Shown: in pieces, positions 12,061 to 24,565 of the stretch | How positions within the stretch are numbered: the first letter of the stretch is position 1 | Layout: each line of letters begins with the position of its first letter | Origin: Chamaea fasciata | Lineage: Eukaryota > Chordata > Aves > Passeriformes > Sylviidae | Direction: 5' to 3' | Assembly (NCBI GenBank): GCA_029207755.1 | Contig: JARCOQ010000016.1 | Coordinates: 15,707,307 to 15,771,306 of the forward strand | Length of the DNA stretch: 64,000 bases | Notes under the pieces: generated by a model | What the model saw: only the letters and a program-made list of their open reading frames with translations | The model's database searches: none | What the model was told of the DNA's origin: nothing | Made by a program: the position numbers and the translations under genes

Positions 12061-12570
12061 TTACTGCTGGCTCTGTTAGTCTCCCAGCGTGCTAACACAT
12101 TATTTCTTATCAATTGGGAACATGCGTTTAAGGCTGAGCTCCTGCAGCTGTCTTAGGTATGATGTGCTCTGCCTCATCCCAGTCCTTGGAGAGAAGGTAA
12201 ATATGTGTTTATTCAAGCACTGACTGCTCAAAGACCTGTAATTCCAAAGAAAAACATATAATGGTGTGTATTGTAAATGTGCAGTGCCCTCCTCTTCACT
12301 CCCTGCCACCCTCCCACGCAGGCACTGCCAATCACGTACAGCAGTTCCAGGAGTGCTGAGTGCCTTCAGTTTCTGCTCGTGAGGGAAAATTCCCCATTCC
12401 TCATTCTCCGTTCTCCACCTTGCTGCCTCACATCATCTCACGGGCTTTGTCCCTCAGCACAGCATGAGCAGGACTCTGATACAGTTTCTTGGAGCGGCCA
12501 CGGATTAATCTGGGTTTTTATTCAAATACCATTGTGGTATTTTCTCAGGTTGACAACTGGGCCATGGCAC

Positions 12571-12735
12571 TGGAGAATCACACAAGGGTTTGGGTCGGAA
12601 GGGACCTTAAGGATCATCTAGTTCTACCCCTCTGTCATGGGCAGGGACACCTTCCACTGTACCAAGTATCTCCAAGCCCCATTCTTGGAACACTTCCAGG
12701 GATGGAGCAGCCCCAGGTTCTGTGAGCAATCAGCC
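12571..12735 (-). repeat. CR1 LINE 3' fragment
   Basis: In complement: 'agggtttgggtcggaaggga', 'ccttaaggatcatctagttc', 'catgggcagggacaccttcc', ending after 'gagcagccccaggttctgtg'. Confidence 0.88.
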
Positions 12736-13225
12736 GGATCTCCCGGAGCTCCTCTGGCTCTTTCTCTGGGAGGGATAATCAGACAGGATTGGGCTGTGCT
12801 TGGCAGACTGTAGGGAGACAGGGAGATAGTGCTAATTTGCTCAGGGAAAAGTGTGACTAAGGGTGTTAAAGGAGGAAATGCGCTGTCTTTCCTGCATCCT
12901 GACAAAGCCATGTGCATGGAGGGTGATCCAAGGATTTCAACTTTCCTACAGGCTTCTGGCACTGACAGACACAAGATTTAGGGTAGTGCAGCGGTTGTAC
13001 AGTGGGAAGGGATGAGGGTGAGGGTGCTTATTTGTCTCTTCAGGCTTAGGACGTTACGTGAAAGGACATCACGACCAGCATCCTGTCTAATTTATGGGGA
13101 AATGAATTCTTACCTCCCCATGGACTGCACAGGGAGCCTGGGCACAGTGCAGAGCTCTGCCATCAGTGCTGCCACTGGTGGCTTCAACACATCCTGAATG
13201 TAGGATGAGCTGATAATAATTACTG

Positions 13226-13440
13226 AAGAATCATGGAATCCCAGAATGGTTTGGGTTGGAAGGGACTTTAAAGCTCATCTTGTTCCACTCCCTGCCATTG
13301 GCAGGGACACCTTCCACTATCACAGGTTGTTCCAAGCCCTGTCCAACCCAGCCTTGGGCAATTCCAGGGATGGAGCACCCACAGCTGCTCTGGGCAACCT
13401 GTGCCAGGGTCTGGAACAACGAGTAATGGTATTTACGCCT
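13226..13440 (-). repeat. CR1 LINE 3' fragment
   Basis: In complement: 'gaatcatggaatcccagaat', 'ggtttgggttggaagggact', 'gcagggacaccttccactat', then the 'gctctgggcaacctgtgcca' block. Confidence 0.9.
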
Positions 13441-15769
13441 AAATTAAAGACTTGACTGAATCAAGCTGTGGACAGCCTGGGCAGGCTGACTTCAGGCATA
13501 CTTTGGAGCATGTTACTGAGGGATTGTGGGAGATCAGCTCAACCCCCAGACACAGGAAAACACCACCGTGTCCCACAGTAAATGGAAAAGTGTGTGGTGC
13601 TTTGAGGAAATGGGCTGGAGAAGGAGATGAGAGGAACTCTAGGACCTGCAAATTCCCATTTTTAGATTTGAAATAGAAAAGCCTTCCCAGTGAATGCTTC
13701 AAGAACACCTCTGGAGCTTACAGTTCTCAAGCAGGATCTCTTGTAGGTTTTCCTTTGCAGTTTGAGGTAGGAAGGAAAAAGCACACAGGGAGAGAAAGCT
13801 CAGCTGCACTCATTGTCCCCTCAGATGTCAGCAGTGCTTTGTTTTCCAGAAGTGCTTATTATTCATGCAGTGTCTCACCAGGCAGCTGGAACACAGCTCC
13901 AGTGTGGGGCTGGTCCTGGCGTGGGTTCTGCCATGGAGCTGTGTTGTGGCTTTTCTCTCCTCATGGGACATTCCACCAGAGCCAGCCGTGGTGCTTGGTG
14001 CCTGCCTTTGGCACCACTGCCAAGGGTGGTTGGGTCATCTTTTCCCCACGGTGCTCCTCTTTTGTCCCTCTGCATCCTAGGCCACCACCTGGCAGATGTG
14101 GGGCTTAGTTTTGCTTGTCCTGAGGTGCTCCCAGCAGCCACCTTCCCAAAGAAGGCAACAGCACAAGAGCTGCTGTCTCCAGATGTGTCCGGGCAGCCCC
14201 TCTGCCTGCACAGCGTCTTCACTCTCTGCCTTGGGTCCCAGTTGTGCCAGATCCCTATTGTGCAATTTGTCCACTTGGCTTTGCCATTTCCATCCCAGTG
14301 GAATGGTTCTGAGGATGAGGAATGGTTCTGCTTCTGGGCTTTCATCAGGTTTCTCTGTTCTCTCACCTCCCCTTGACTGGAGTGTGTTGCTGAAAACTCT
14401 GGTGTGCACCAGAAACCAGACTCAGACTCCCAGCCAGTTTCTAGCCATCTCAGACTGGTCTCTCACCATCTTGGCTTTGGTGCTGTAAATCAATGGCTTC
14501 GTGAGCCATGAAGCTGATCTCTGAAGGCTGGGAGGAGGAGATGGCTGCTTCTGCAGACACTGGCTTTGCTTCATTGAGTGTCCTGTGTCCCCTTTCTTTG
14601 GGATTTTGCTGGCTGGCTGGAACCCCCGGTGCAGTCCCCAGGAGGGACTACGTGCATCCCAGCAGCGTGATGGATCCCACCTTCTCCCAGCAGAGGTGGA
14701 GCGTGGTCCTGGGGGATCTCCTGCCCCACGGGGACACCGGAGGGGGTGTCAGCCACAGCGAATGAGAAACTGTCAATATTTGTACACAAAGGCCGTGCTG
14801 AAATCCCTGTCCCAGTCCAGACATCAGAGGTGTCAGTTTTGATTTCCCAAACACAGAGAGAGCCCTTTCAGCCCCAGCCTGCCCAGACACTGCAGCTTTA
14901 ATGTCCAAGCACCCAGCGTGTTTCCACTCCCCTCAAATGCATCAATCAGGTCTCGGTGAGGCTCTGAAAGAGCCAGTTTGTTAAACAAACACACTTAGTG
15001 TAAAAAGTTTATTCCAGTTAATTGGGACTTCATTGCAATGGAAACAAATTACCCAGCTGTCATCTGCCAAGGCAAACAGCAGCGGGGGAGCGGGGGTCCT
15101 GGCCAGGCGGGAGACAAACAGCCATCTCAGGCAACCTTATTTATGGCCGTTTTATGTATTTCTGTATTTATTTGGACATTCCTGAGCTGGAGAGCTGGAA
15201 TTACTGTTGCCGAGCTGCGTGCCCCAGCACTTGCACAGTGCAGGTTATCTGCCTCTGGGGCTCCTGGGCAGACAGCTGGCACCGGACCGGGTGGGCACCG
15301 CCGTGGGGACCCCCGGGCTGGGTCTGGGTCCCTGGGTAGATCCCTCCAGGCATGCCCAGGGCGCTTGCTTCACAGCCGGAGAGGAGGTGCTGGACGGGAA
15401 TATCAGGGCGAGCTGCTGGTCCCTGGAGGTTGGGGATGTGAGGGATGTGGGGTCCCTGCAGGGAGCAGCAGGGTAAGGAGGCACCCAGGCGGTCAGGGAC
15501 TGGTGGCCACTGGGAACTTTGCTCCTGTGCTTCCATAGTTCCTTGCCCAGTGCTAGACCTACTACACCCTCACAGAGGTGCCCTGCGTCGGCATCGACCC
15601 CACGGGCGAGTCCCCAGCCCCAGCTCCAGTCCTGTTCTCCCCTCCCAGCCCAGGGAAGTGCTTTGTAGCAGGAGAGTTGGGAGTACTGCCTGATGAGGTT
15701 CCCACTCATTCCCAGCTCATCTGATTTAACAAACACCCTGTCAACACCCTTTTCCCCCTCCTGCAGTTT
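13441..15769. other. Intronic sequence with a possible regulatory island at 14970-15190
   Basis: Mostly unassigned. At 14976-14990 there is a perfect 15-nt inverted repeat containing a forkhead-like core, followed by AT-rich sequence to about 15190. No exon was recognised. Confidence 0.4.
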
Positions 15770-15930
15770 TTACGCAAAGGAGTGAGCGAGGCGCTGGGCT
15801 GGGGAAGCAGGCGGGCGGGAGGCAGCAGGGAGCGGAGCTCGGTGAGCTGGAGGCCGGGCAGCACCCCGGGAGCCCGGCAGGATGGGGCTGGGCTCCGCAG
15901 CCGCCGCGGAAGTGACAGCTAAAGCCGCGG
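15770..15930. promoter_or_regulatory. CpG cluster, possible intronic promoter
   Basis: About 18 CpG dinucleotides fall in roughly 185 bp, with GGGCGGG-like strings (near 15808-15825) in an otherwise CpG-poor intron. A donor-like CTCG|GTGAGC occurs at about 15840. A short open frame starts at the ATG near 15881 (MGLGSAAAAEVTAKAAG...) but has no family resemblance. It may be an alternative ANKFN1 promoter or an unrelated noncoding start. Confidence 0.35.
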
Positions 15931-15993
15931 GATTAGCAGCGTGTATCGTGTCAGGACAGCAGCATCCCCTTTCCTGCAGCACTCGTCACCCGA

Positions 15994-16168
15994 GCTGAGC
16001 CGGCCTGGGGGAGGCAAGGGCAGGACATCGAATTTCCTCCTCCCCGGCTCCCGGCCCTGCTCCTGGGTGGCCTGTCCTTGCCTCATGTCCCTCCAGCTCT
16101 GCCCTTTGGATCCGCGGGAGCCGTGGCATGACCGGGGTGGGGACGGACCGAGGGCCTTGTCCCAGACC
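15994..16168. repeat. Copy 1 of a 175-bp duplicated GC-rich block
   Basis: This segment, from 'gctgagccggcctgggggag' to 'ccttgtcccagacc', recurs at 20663-20837 in the same orientation. I counted about 12 differences in 175 positions and no gap (about 93% identity). The flanks do not match. It is not CR1. Confidence 0.9.
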
Positions 16169-19100
16169 ATGGATGGGTGCAGCCCCCCATGGCACATCTC
16201 TGCTTGGCTGTGGATGTGTCATCCTGTTGTAGATGGCAGCAAGGGAGGTGGGGATGGCACGAGCATGGGGTGCTCTCCCAATCCCCCTTGGGATGCATCC
16301 TTCCCTGCTGGCCTTGGGGATGTGGAGGACAGGAGCAGCTCTCTGCCCGTGTGCTGGGACCTTCCAGCAGGCTGGGAATTCTCTTGTGTGCCCAGGGCTC
16401 TTCCACCCTGCTGACTGACCACATCCAGGACAGATCCTTCTGGTCCTGTGAAGTCCTAAAATTCACATTTGAATTTCACATTGCAGTTGAATTGCCGTGA
16501 AGAACCTTTTATCCACTTCCCAAGACTGTTTCTGTTACTTTACAGTTGTGAGATCATTGTGACCTGCGCTCTGAGGTTTCTGTCTGTGGTGGCACATGTT
16601 CAGGGGTGGAAGGCCTGGATTAGGATATGAATCTTTGGAGGGGTCTAGGAGGGGGAAAATAGCAGAGCCAAGCACTGATAGATACCGAGATGAGTCCTAA
16701 GATCAGACTGATCTTACCAGAGGGCTGTGGGAAAGATGGTGACCAGAACTGGAAAGGACATGAGACTTGGCTCCATTTCTGGAACTTGGAATGGAAATGG
16801 AGGAGGGACTGGGGAGTTTGCCTGAAGCACCTTGGTTCCTTGGAGTCAGCTGGCCCATCTCGAGAGACAGTCTGAAAACACGAAGTAAGAAACAACAGGG
16901 AAACAATGCCACACTTCCCTGTATGGGACCTGGTGTCTGTTGGAGGCAGAGGCAGCAATGCCCCCTCAGTCCCACATTCCTGTGCCCCCACTCTCTGCAG
17001 GATCCTTGGTGGGCAGAGCCAGGGCACAGGGTGCCAGGCATCTCCCTCCTCCACCTGGCAACCCTCTATTATTAGGGATTTTAGCTTTCTGTTTCTAGAT
17101 TGATTTGTTGGTGGTGGTTATTTTTAGCTCCTCCAGTGCCTAGCAGATTCCTCGAGGGATTCTTGCTTTGCCTCTCCCTCCCACAGGTTTGTTTGTAATG
17201 GAGCCGAGTTGATTTGAGCCACAAGCAGGAGGTTCCAGCGCCAGCAGGGGCTGTGCTGCTGCACTCGGGGAGCAGATCTCCCTCTGTGGTTTGACTCAGC
17301 TTGATGTGTCCATGGGGTGCTTCCCTGTGCTGGGAAGGAGCATCGCTCCCCCCTACAGCCACCGGTGTGGACCCTGTGCAGTCCCCACCTGAAATCACTG
17401 CCAGAGCACGCTGGGTGGCTCCTTGTCCCCTTGCTCCTCTCAGCACTGCCCTCCCCAAGAGTTCTCTCTTTTCACTGCCCGTGGGGAGAATTTCAGATCA
17501 GCATCACTGTACGTGGAAACAAACCCCAGGCTCCTCCTGCAGCTCCACAGCCAGGCTGGATGGAAATTTTTCAGCATATTTTAAAGCCCAGCACAAAGTA
17601 AATCATAACAAGTTGCGGGTATATTTTGGACTCTGGCAGAGCTGTTGTTATCGCCTTGCTTTGCCGGCTGGCTGTCCCAGACAAGGGCTCACTTTGAGTG
17701 TACCCTTCTGCTGAGCAGGGGGGCAATGTTTTCATTCCTAATTTAGAGCATCTGTCCCACGGGGGCCCAGCCTCATCTCCCACTGAGCCCAGCACAGCCA
17801 AGAGCCCGGGGCTCACCTGTCACCACCAGCTCCAGGGCTGCATTAATGTTCCCTAGAAAATGTGACTCTCTTTGGACTCAGCTGCTTCTGCTCACCCGAG
17901 GTTGACGCTTGGTGGGGCATGTGTGAAGGTACACTTTGTGCTGTTTTTTCCAGGATTTTTGTTATTTTGTAGAGCAAAGTGCTTGTTTTTAAACAAGCAG
18001 TGCTTGTTTTTAAACACCAAAAGTATAGGTTGATACTCGGTATAGGTTTGCTGTTTTTCCTGGGGAGAGGCAGCCCTGGGAGGTCTCACTCAGGTAGGGC
18101 TTTGATGGTGGCATCTCCATCCCATCCAGAAAAGTTTTTCTGGAGCACTGATCTCCACAGGCTGCTCTTACCTGGGAGATGAGCACATGCTGAAGTGTTT
18201 CATTGGACTTGCTCCTGTAAAAGCAGTCCCTGCAGTGGCCAAGGAGACAAAGCCTGAAAACCACTCAAGTCTTCAAGCAAACCATTCAAGCAAGCCTGTA
18301 AGCCACTTGCAAGGCCACAAACATGGTGTGGCAGTTCCTCTTCCTCTCTGTGGATTAACTGGCTCCAAGGAGGTGTGAGGAGGACACCAGGGGCCACTCA
18401 TCCCCAAGGAATGTGCTGAAAGAAAAGACAGGGAATCCGTGCCTGTGTGGTGCTCTCAGTGGCTTCAAAGCCCTGGTTCAGCTGTCACCTGCTTTCCATC
18501 AGGATTGGGTGGTGGCTGGCTGAAATCATACCCAGAATTAGCAGAGGGCCTTGGGATACCTCTGTGATGAGCCTAATGCCGGACTCTGCTTTAATGGAGC
18601 AACCTGGTGCTGGAGGTGAAAGTTCTGGAATGTGGACCCGGAATCCACAGTGAACTTTCTTCTTTATTGGCTGTTTTCCTTGGGGTTGAATGGCAGCTTT
18701 TCTAGGGTTGAAGTTGTCATTGACGTTTTCCTGGTCTTTAATTTTATAATGTTCATTAGCACAGTTCCTGTCAAAGAACAGCATGTTCCCTCCCTGTGCT
18801 TGCTGTCTTCCTGGTTAATAACCCTTTGCTGCTTTGGCTCTTTTGGAAAAGGATGCAGGAGCTTTGGGAATGACTGCTGGTATAATAGACAGACATCAGC
18901 ATTGTCAGTCAGATCTGAAAAGCAGTGTTAATTCAAAGGGAAATGACTACAGAAGGTCCAGGGTATGTGTTGGGGAGCATTGAAGCAGTCATTCTCAAAC
19001 CACAGCAGTGCCTGTGTGTTCCTCCAGCGGCTGAGAGGTGCTCTGAACCCAGATGGTTGCTTTTCCTTTCAGGAATGGCCTGTAACAGCAGCTTCCTGCT

Positions 19101-20662
19101 CCTCCCTTCTCTCCTGAGGTTCTGCTTTGAAGATGTCCATTCCTGAGGCTCGTGGTGCAATGAAAAGGCTCCATCAGGGTTGGGCAGTGCAGGAGAAGAC
19201 CTACAGTGCCAGAGCAGGTGTAGGAGGCACATGCTGTGCTTTGGCTGGGCTGAACTGGGAGGTAATCCTGGTTTCTGAGCATCTGCTCTGCTGCTGAAGC
19301 CCTCACCATCTTCCTCAGTTGGGTTTTATCAGCTCTGAGGAATAAAACACAGGCTCCAAACTGAGATTTGAAGTGAGCAGGGACAACCATTGCAAGACCA
19401 CAGTGCAGACCTGCCGCCTTGGGAGAGGTGGAGCAGGTGCTGGCATTGCACCCCAGATGCTCGGCCCACGGCCTGTGGGTATTTTCTGGAGTTTGGGAGC
19501 CTCAGAACAGGAAACTGGTTGTGTCCACTGGGTGGTTTCAGTCAATCTGCATTTAGTTCCAGGGGAGATCAGGGTTGCTGTGTGAATTTGACAGTCAAGG
19601 AAAAGGAAGCAAGAGGCACCAGCATGAAGTCCTAAGTCTTGGTAGGTCTTTAGCTTATGTGCTCTGCCCTTGACCATTTCAGGGTGCCCTTTCCACTGCC
19701 TGTGAAGGCACAGCTGGCCCAGAAACATTCCAGCCACTCTGCTCCAGAGCAGAGGGCTCAGCTCTGCAAGACCAAGGTGTCTGTCTGTAGAACCTCCAGA
19801 AACTCAGCTCTGGGCTGCAGTGGCCTGTGGACCTGTTGCCTTGTCACACCAGAGTGGTGCTGAGGAGTTGAAAGCCCCTGCTCTGTGACAGCCTGGATGG
19901 AGTGGCAGTGAGGTGTGAAGAGTGTTGTGTCCTGGTGACCTGCCTCCTGTGGTGTTCCCACCCCATGGGCAGTGTTTGGCAAGCACCAACGTGTGGTTTT
20001 GGCAACAGCGTGCAACATGTTCTGCTCTGGAGTGGGAAGAAAGAGCTGGAGATCAGATCATCCATGAAATAGCATCCATGGAATAGCATCCATGCTGCTA
20101 TTGCCGGTGTGAATGCTCCACCTCTTCTTTGTTCTTCAGGGCTACAGGTTTTCCCCAAGGACAAACTCTCCTGTGGTTTATCTTGGCTCTCCGAGTGTCG
20201 GAAACCACTTTTGAGGCCTTCAGGCTCACAGCAGCCAGCAGAGCACACGATGCTGGGGTTGGTTGTGTCAGCCGGTGCAAAGTCTGATGCTGTAGGTTTG
20301 TCCCCACGGTTCTGTGTCATGGTGTGTTGGTGGGCAGGTCTTGTCCCGTGTCACAGACCTTGCACAGCCATGGGCCATCTTGTGCTCTGGCCTGTGGAGC
20401 CCAAGCCCACGATACAAAGCAGATAGTGAGAAGGTCACCTGCCTGGCTCATGTCTCCAGTGCTGGCTTTACCCGGGTTTTGGTCTTTGCTGCAGGATTCA
20501 TTGGCTGGAAATGAAAGTATCTCCCGCATCACTGCATGCTCAGTCCAGAATGGTAGACAGCCTCTCACATCTCTGTCCACCCAGCATTGCCCCTGCACCC
20601 CAGGGCATTCTGAGTGTGGCAGTTCTGCTGGTGGGCAGTGCCTCATCTGGAGGGTGTCACAG
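16169..20662. other. Unassigned intronic sequence between the two copies of the 175-bp block
   Basis: No exon, CR1 or RNA gene was recognised. The one distinct local structure is a 20-nt hairpin-forming palindrome at 17980-17999 with a partial direct repeat after it. Confidence 0.4.
17980..18018. repeat. Short palindrome plus direct repeat
   Basis: TGCTTGTTT (17980-17988), a TT spacer and AAACAAGCA (17991-17999) form a perfect inverted repeat. The left part, 'gtgcttgtttttaaacac', is then repeated at 18000-18017. Confidence 0.85.
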
Positions 20663-20837
20663 GCTGAGCCGGCCTGGGGGAGGCAAGGGCAGGACATCGA
20701 ATTACCTCCTCCCCGGCTCCCGTCCCTGCTCCTGAGTGGCCAGTCCTTGCCTCATGTCCCTCCAGCTCCATCCTTCGGATCTGGGGGAGCCGTGGCATGA
20801 CTGGGGTGGGGACAGACCGAGGGCCTTGTCCCAGACC
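20663..20837. repeat. Copy 2 of the 175-bp duplicated GC-rich block
   Basis: Same orientation as 15994-16168, ungapped, about 93% identical by eye. It starts directly after 'gagggtgtcacag' and ends before 'catacccagagccg', where similarity to copy 1 stops abruptly. Confidence 0.9.
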
Positions 20838-22568
20838 CATACCCAGAGCCGTACCGCTGGTTCTCCTGCTGGGAGGTGACTCTGGCATGATGAGTGTCTT
20901 GTGTCAGAATAAAGTGCCTTTCAACAGCCTGGCTGGCACAGCTGCTCTTCACGGGCTCAGAGGAAATGGGCCTGGAGGTGATTTAATGCTGGTGCAGTGT
21001 GAACAGGTGGCTTCTGAGGAGTTCAGCTCCCTATGGGTGTTCAAACAGCAAAGGCCAATCCTCACAGCCCTTGGGAACAGGGGGATAATAAGAGTTTGTG
21101 GGGAAACTGAGGCACAGAGGTTTTAGCTCACAGGCACGACCATGGTCCAGCCAGGTTCCCAGCCCTGGAAATGGCATTGGCCTGCCCCTCTTGGCCTCTG
21201 CTGCAGTGCATCCCTCTTCCCAGTCATCAGCACCTGGGTTTTGGGTTGCCCTTCCCTGGGTGCCTCTCACTCTCCCTCACTGTGGTGCTGGAGTCCCTCG
21301 TGCCCCAGGCGCCAAGGAGCTGTCCTCTCACTTGGCTGCAGAAACGGGCTCAGCATCCCAGAAATTCAGGCTTTCGTGCGGGAGCCAATAGTCACACAAC
21401 CTCCATCCAGAAACCATCATTATCGGCTGCTTGCTTTTTTCTTGGTTTCTTTGAACTACAGCTCCCAGGATGCCTGAAGATATGCAGACATCCCGAAGAC
21501 AGTGGTTTCCCATAAACTTTTGGGGTTTCATGCTTTGCAAGCAGGAATGTTTTTATTGCGTCGCAAATCCCTTCAAGTCCCTCAAACCTCCACAGCAGCC
21601 GCGGGGGCCGGAGCCGGCTCGGGGGGAGGCACGCCAAGGGCTTTTCTCTCTTGCATTTTCCCCCTTCTTGCAAGAGGGACCTTTGTAACTCCCTGTCATG
21701 CCTTTTTGAGGGAAATTTTGGACTAGGAGGAAGTTTGAAGAAGCTCTGATTTGCCTGAAGGGATGTGTTTCCCATTCTCCTGGTCCCCATTATTTCAAGG
21801 TCTGCTAAGCAGTGTCCTGCGTCCCCACGTGTATTGAAGTGCCTTGGGCAAGGTGGGGAGGGGTTTTCGCTGAACGGGGAAGAGCTGGAATACAGGAAAG
21901 AGAAAAAGATGCAGATTCCTGCACCAGTGCAGTGAGCCCAGGAGACTGGGGTTTAATTCCTGACATGCTCGCAAGTCCTGAGGGAAAACCAGAGAGGAAG
22001 GTTTTTGTTTAGCATGGATAGATGTGGTTGGGACTGTGGCCTGGAGGGTCTCCACCTCCCAGGCCCACCTAGGGGCCAAGGGCACAAGTTCCACAGGTGC
22101 CCACACAGCTCTGCATCTTCCTGCAGCCCATCCTGGGACCAGGAGGTGCTGGAAGCGATGTGGGCTCTGTGGTGTGGGCGCAGCTGTCCCTAATAATCAC
22201 TTACTCTCTGTAGGAGAGGAACCGCAGAGAGCAGAATAGTGCTGTGGTAACACGGTGGCATTTTATGGTCACGTTCTTCTGACCATTAAAGTACTTCAAT
22301 GAGTTTTTCCTGTTTGGTGCTGGTGAACACCAGTGTTAAATCTCATAATCAGAATTGTGGTATTTCGCTGTTCTCCTTTTTCCCTTTGGTTGCCCGGGAT
22401 CCTCTATAGGTTGGGATTTAAAATGTCTTAATTTCTTCGATAGGTCTTTACCAGTTTGAGGAACTTTGTGAGTGAAACACAGAGGTACTGGGTGCCCTTG
22501 GGGGTCACTAGAACCCCCAGCTACCCAGACCTTGCAGAGGCAGCAGAGCCATGGGTCAGGCTGTGTGT
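20838..22568. other. Unassigned intronic sequence
   Basis: No supported feature. A small CpG-rich spot near 21598-21635 is too short to call. Confidence 0.4.
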
Positions 22569-22830
22569 GCCATGGGATCAGGGAGTGGTTGAGGTTGGAA
22601 GGCACCTCTGGAGATCACCTTGTCCAGCCCCTGCTAAAGCACAGTGTCACCTACAGCAGGTTGCACAGGATCGTGCCCAGGTGTGTTTTTAGCGTATCTG
22701 GGGAAGGAGACTCCCCAGCCCCTCTGGGCAGCCTGTTCCCGTGCTCCACCACCCAAAGGGACATGTCCTGGCCCTGCTTTGTACCATTCCTGAGCACTGA
22801 AGCCAGTGGGTTTCTGAGGGGCTCATTTCT
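22569..22830 (-). repeat. CR1 LINE fragment, different subfamily
   Basis: In complement: 'gtggttgaggttggaaggca', 'cctctggagatcaccttgtc', 'ttgcacaggatcgtgcccag', 'gaaggagactccccagcccc' and 'tctgggcagcctgttcccgt'. This is the subfamily with the 'one-third' 3' end that differs from the commoner copies. Confidence 0.85.
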
Positions 22831-23917
22831 GGGCAGCTGTCCTGGTGCCTCCGGGGTTTGGGCTCATTCTCCGTCACCCTTCTCCCATCCTTCACCCTCC
22901 CTCCAGGCCTGGACACATGAGCACATTAGCGTGGCCCGGCACAGCCGGCTCCTGTCACCTTGCTGTCCCGATGGCGCTGGTGGCAGCGGTGTGGTCTGCT
23001 GGAGGAGATGGGTGCCAGCCAGGAGCTGAAGCCATGGAGGCTCTGCGGCCGGCTCGCCTTAACCACATCACTGCTCTCTGCTCTTGGAAGGGCCCAGCCA
23101 CCCGGCAGCCCAGAATAACAAGCTTTTCCATTCCTGTGTGCAGCGTGGGACGCGGGGCCATGGAAAACAAGAGGCGGCTCCAGCGCCAGGGCTGCACAGA
23201 CTAAACAATGGAATGTCCCCCGGGGCGTCTGTCCCCGCATGGGGAAGGCAGGCTGCAGGCACAGACCGGTGCCTGGGGACGGCACGGGGATGCCAGCACA
23301 GTGTGGTGCTACTTCAGCATGTGTGGGCTCAGCTGGCAGGAGTGGAGGGAGGTGAAGGTCCCAGGAGGAATGAGCCCTCAGGAACCTCCTCATCCATCCC
23401 TGCTGGTTGCACATGAACAAAGAGATTGCTTGGATTTTGTCCTTTTCTTTAGTTTCCCTGGTATCTTTTTAATTAGGATAAAAGCTGTTACTGGTAGTAG
23501 GGGAATTCTGAAAACCTGGCTCCTGGCAAGATGGGAGCAAGTCTGCACGTTCCTCTGACTTGGCACAGGGACAATCCATCATGCTCACACAGCCCACTTG
23601 GAAGAGCCCAAGCGCTCTGTCCTGCTGCTCAGGAAGGAGTGATAGATATCTTCATTAAAAACAATCACAGAGGGAAATGATAGAATTCTTAAAAACAGGA
23701 GAAGTGATGGGGATTTTGCCTGAGGAAAGGAATTTTTGACCATGTTATTTTGTAGGTTTTATTTATTTGTTGTCTATATATGGATGGATTTTTGGGTTTC
23801 AAGTAGACTGTTAATTTTTAGAGTGAGGCACACTGGTATGTGCCACTCATGAAATGGTCCTGGTCAATGATCTGGTTCATGGTTGGGAGTCAGAAAAAGA
23901 TCTTTGCTTACATACAA
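22831..23917. other. Unassigned intronic sequence
   Basis: A GC-rich first half (several CpGs at 22930-23060 and 23140-23300) passes into an AT-rich second half (23640-23830). No exon or repeat was recognised. Confidence 0.4.
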
Positions 23918-24565
23918 TCACAGGATCATGGAACGGTTTGCATTGAAAAGAACCTTAAAGTTCATCTCACTCCACCCCCTGTCAAGGCCAGGGACACCTT
24001 CCACTATCCCAGGCTGCTCCAAGCCCCGTCCAACCTGGCCGTGGACACTTCCAGGGATCCAGGGGCAGCCACAGCTTCTCTGGGCACCCTGTGCCAGGGC
24101 CTGCCCACCCTCCCAGGGAACAATTCCTTCCCAACATCCCATCTAACCCTGTCCTCTGGCTGTGGGGAGCTACTCCCCCTTGTCCTGTCCCTCAACCCCT
24201 TGTCCCTCATCCCTCTCCATCTCTCCTGGAGCCTCTCTAGGCCCTGGAAGGGGCTCTGTGGTCTCCCTGGAGCCTTCTCTTCTCCAGGTGAGCACCCCCA
24301 GCTCTCCCAGCCTGGCTCCAGAGCAGAGGAGCTCCAGCTCTCAGAGTATTTCCGTGGCCTCGTCTGGATTCAGTGCAGCAGCTCCACGTCATTCCTGGGC
24401 TGGGACTCCAGGGCTGGAGGCAGCTCTGCAGATGGGGTCTCACCTGAGGGGGCAGAATCACCTCCCCCTTGCTGGGGCTCAGCCCAGACTCAGGGTTCTG
24501 GGTGCACACAGCCAGGGCATCTCCAGCTCTCAGCCAGCAGCACCCCCAAATCCTTCTCTTCTCTT
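23918..24565 (-). repeat. Long CR1 LINE copy, about 650 bp
   Basis: In complement it extends from 'aatcacaggatcatggaacg' through 'caaggccagggacaccttcc', 'tggccgtggacacttccagg' and 'accctgtgccagggcctgcc', into the deeper 'cagcaccccc' region. A 250-codon + strand frame across it is a repeat artefact. Confidence 0.92.
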
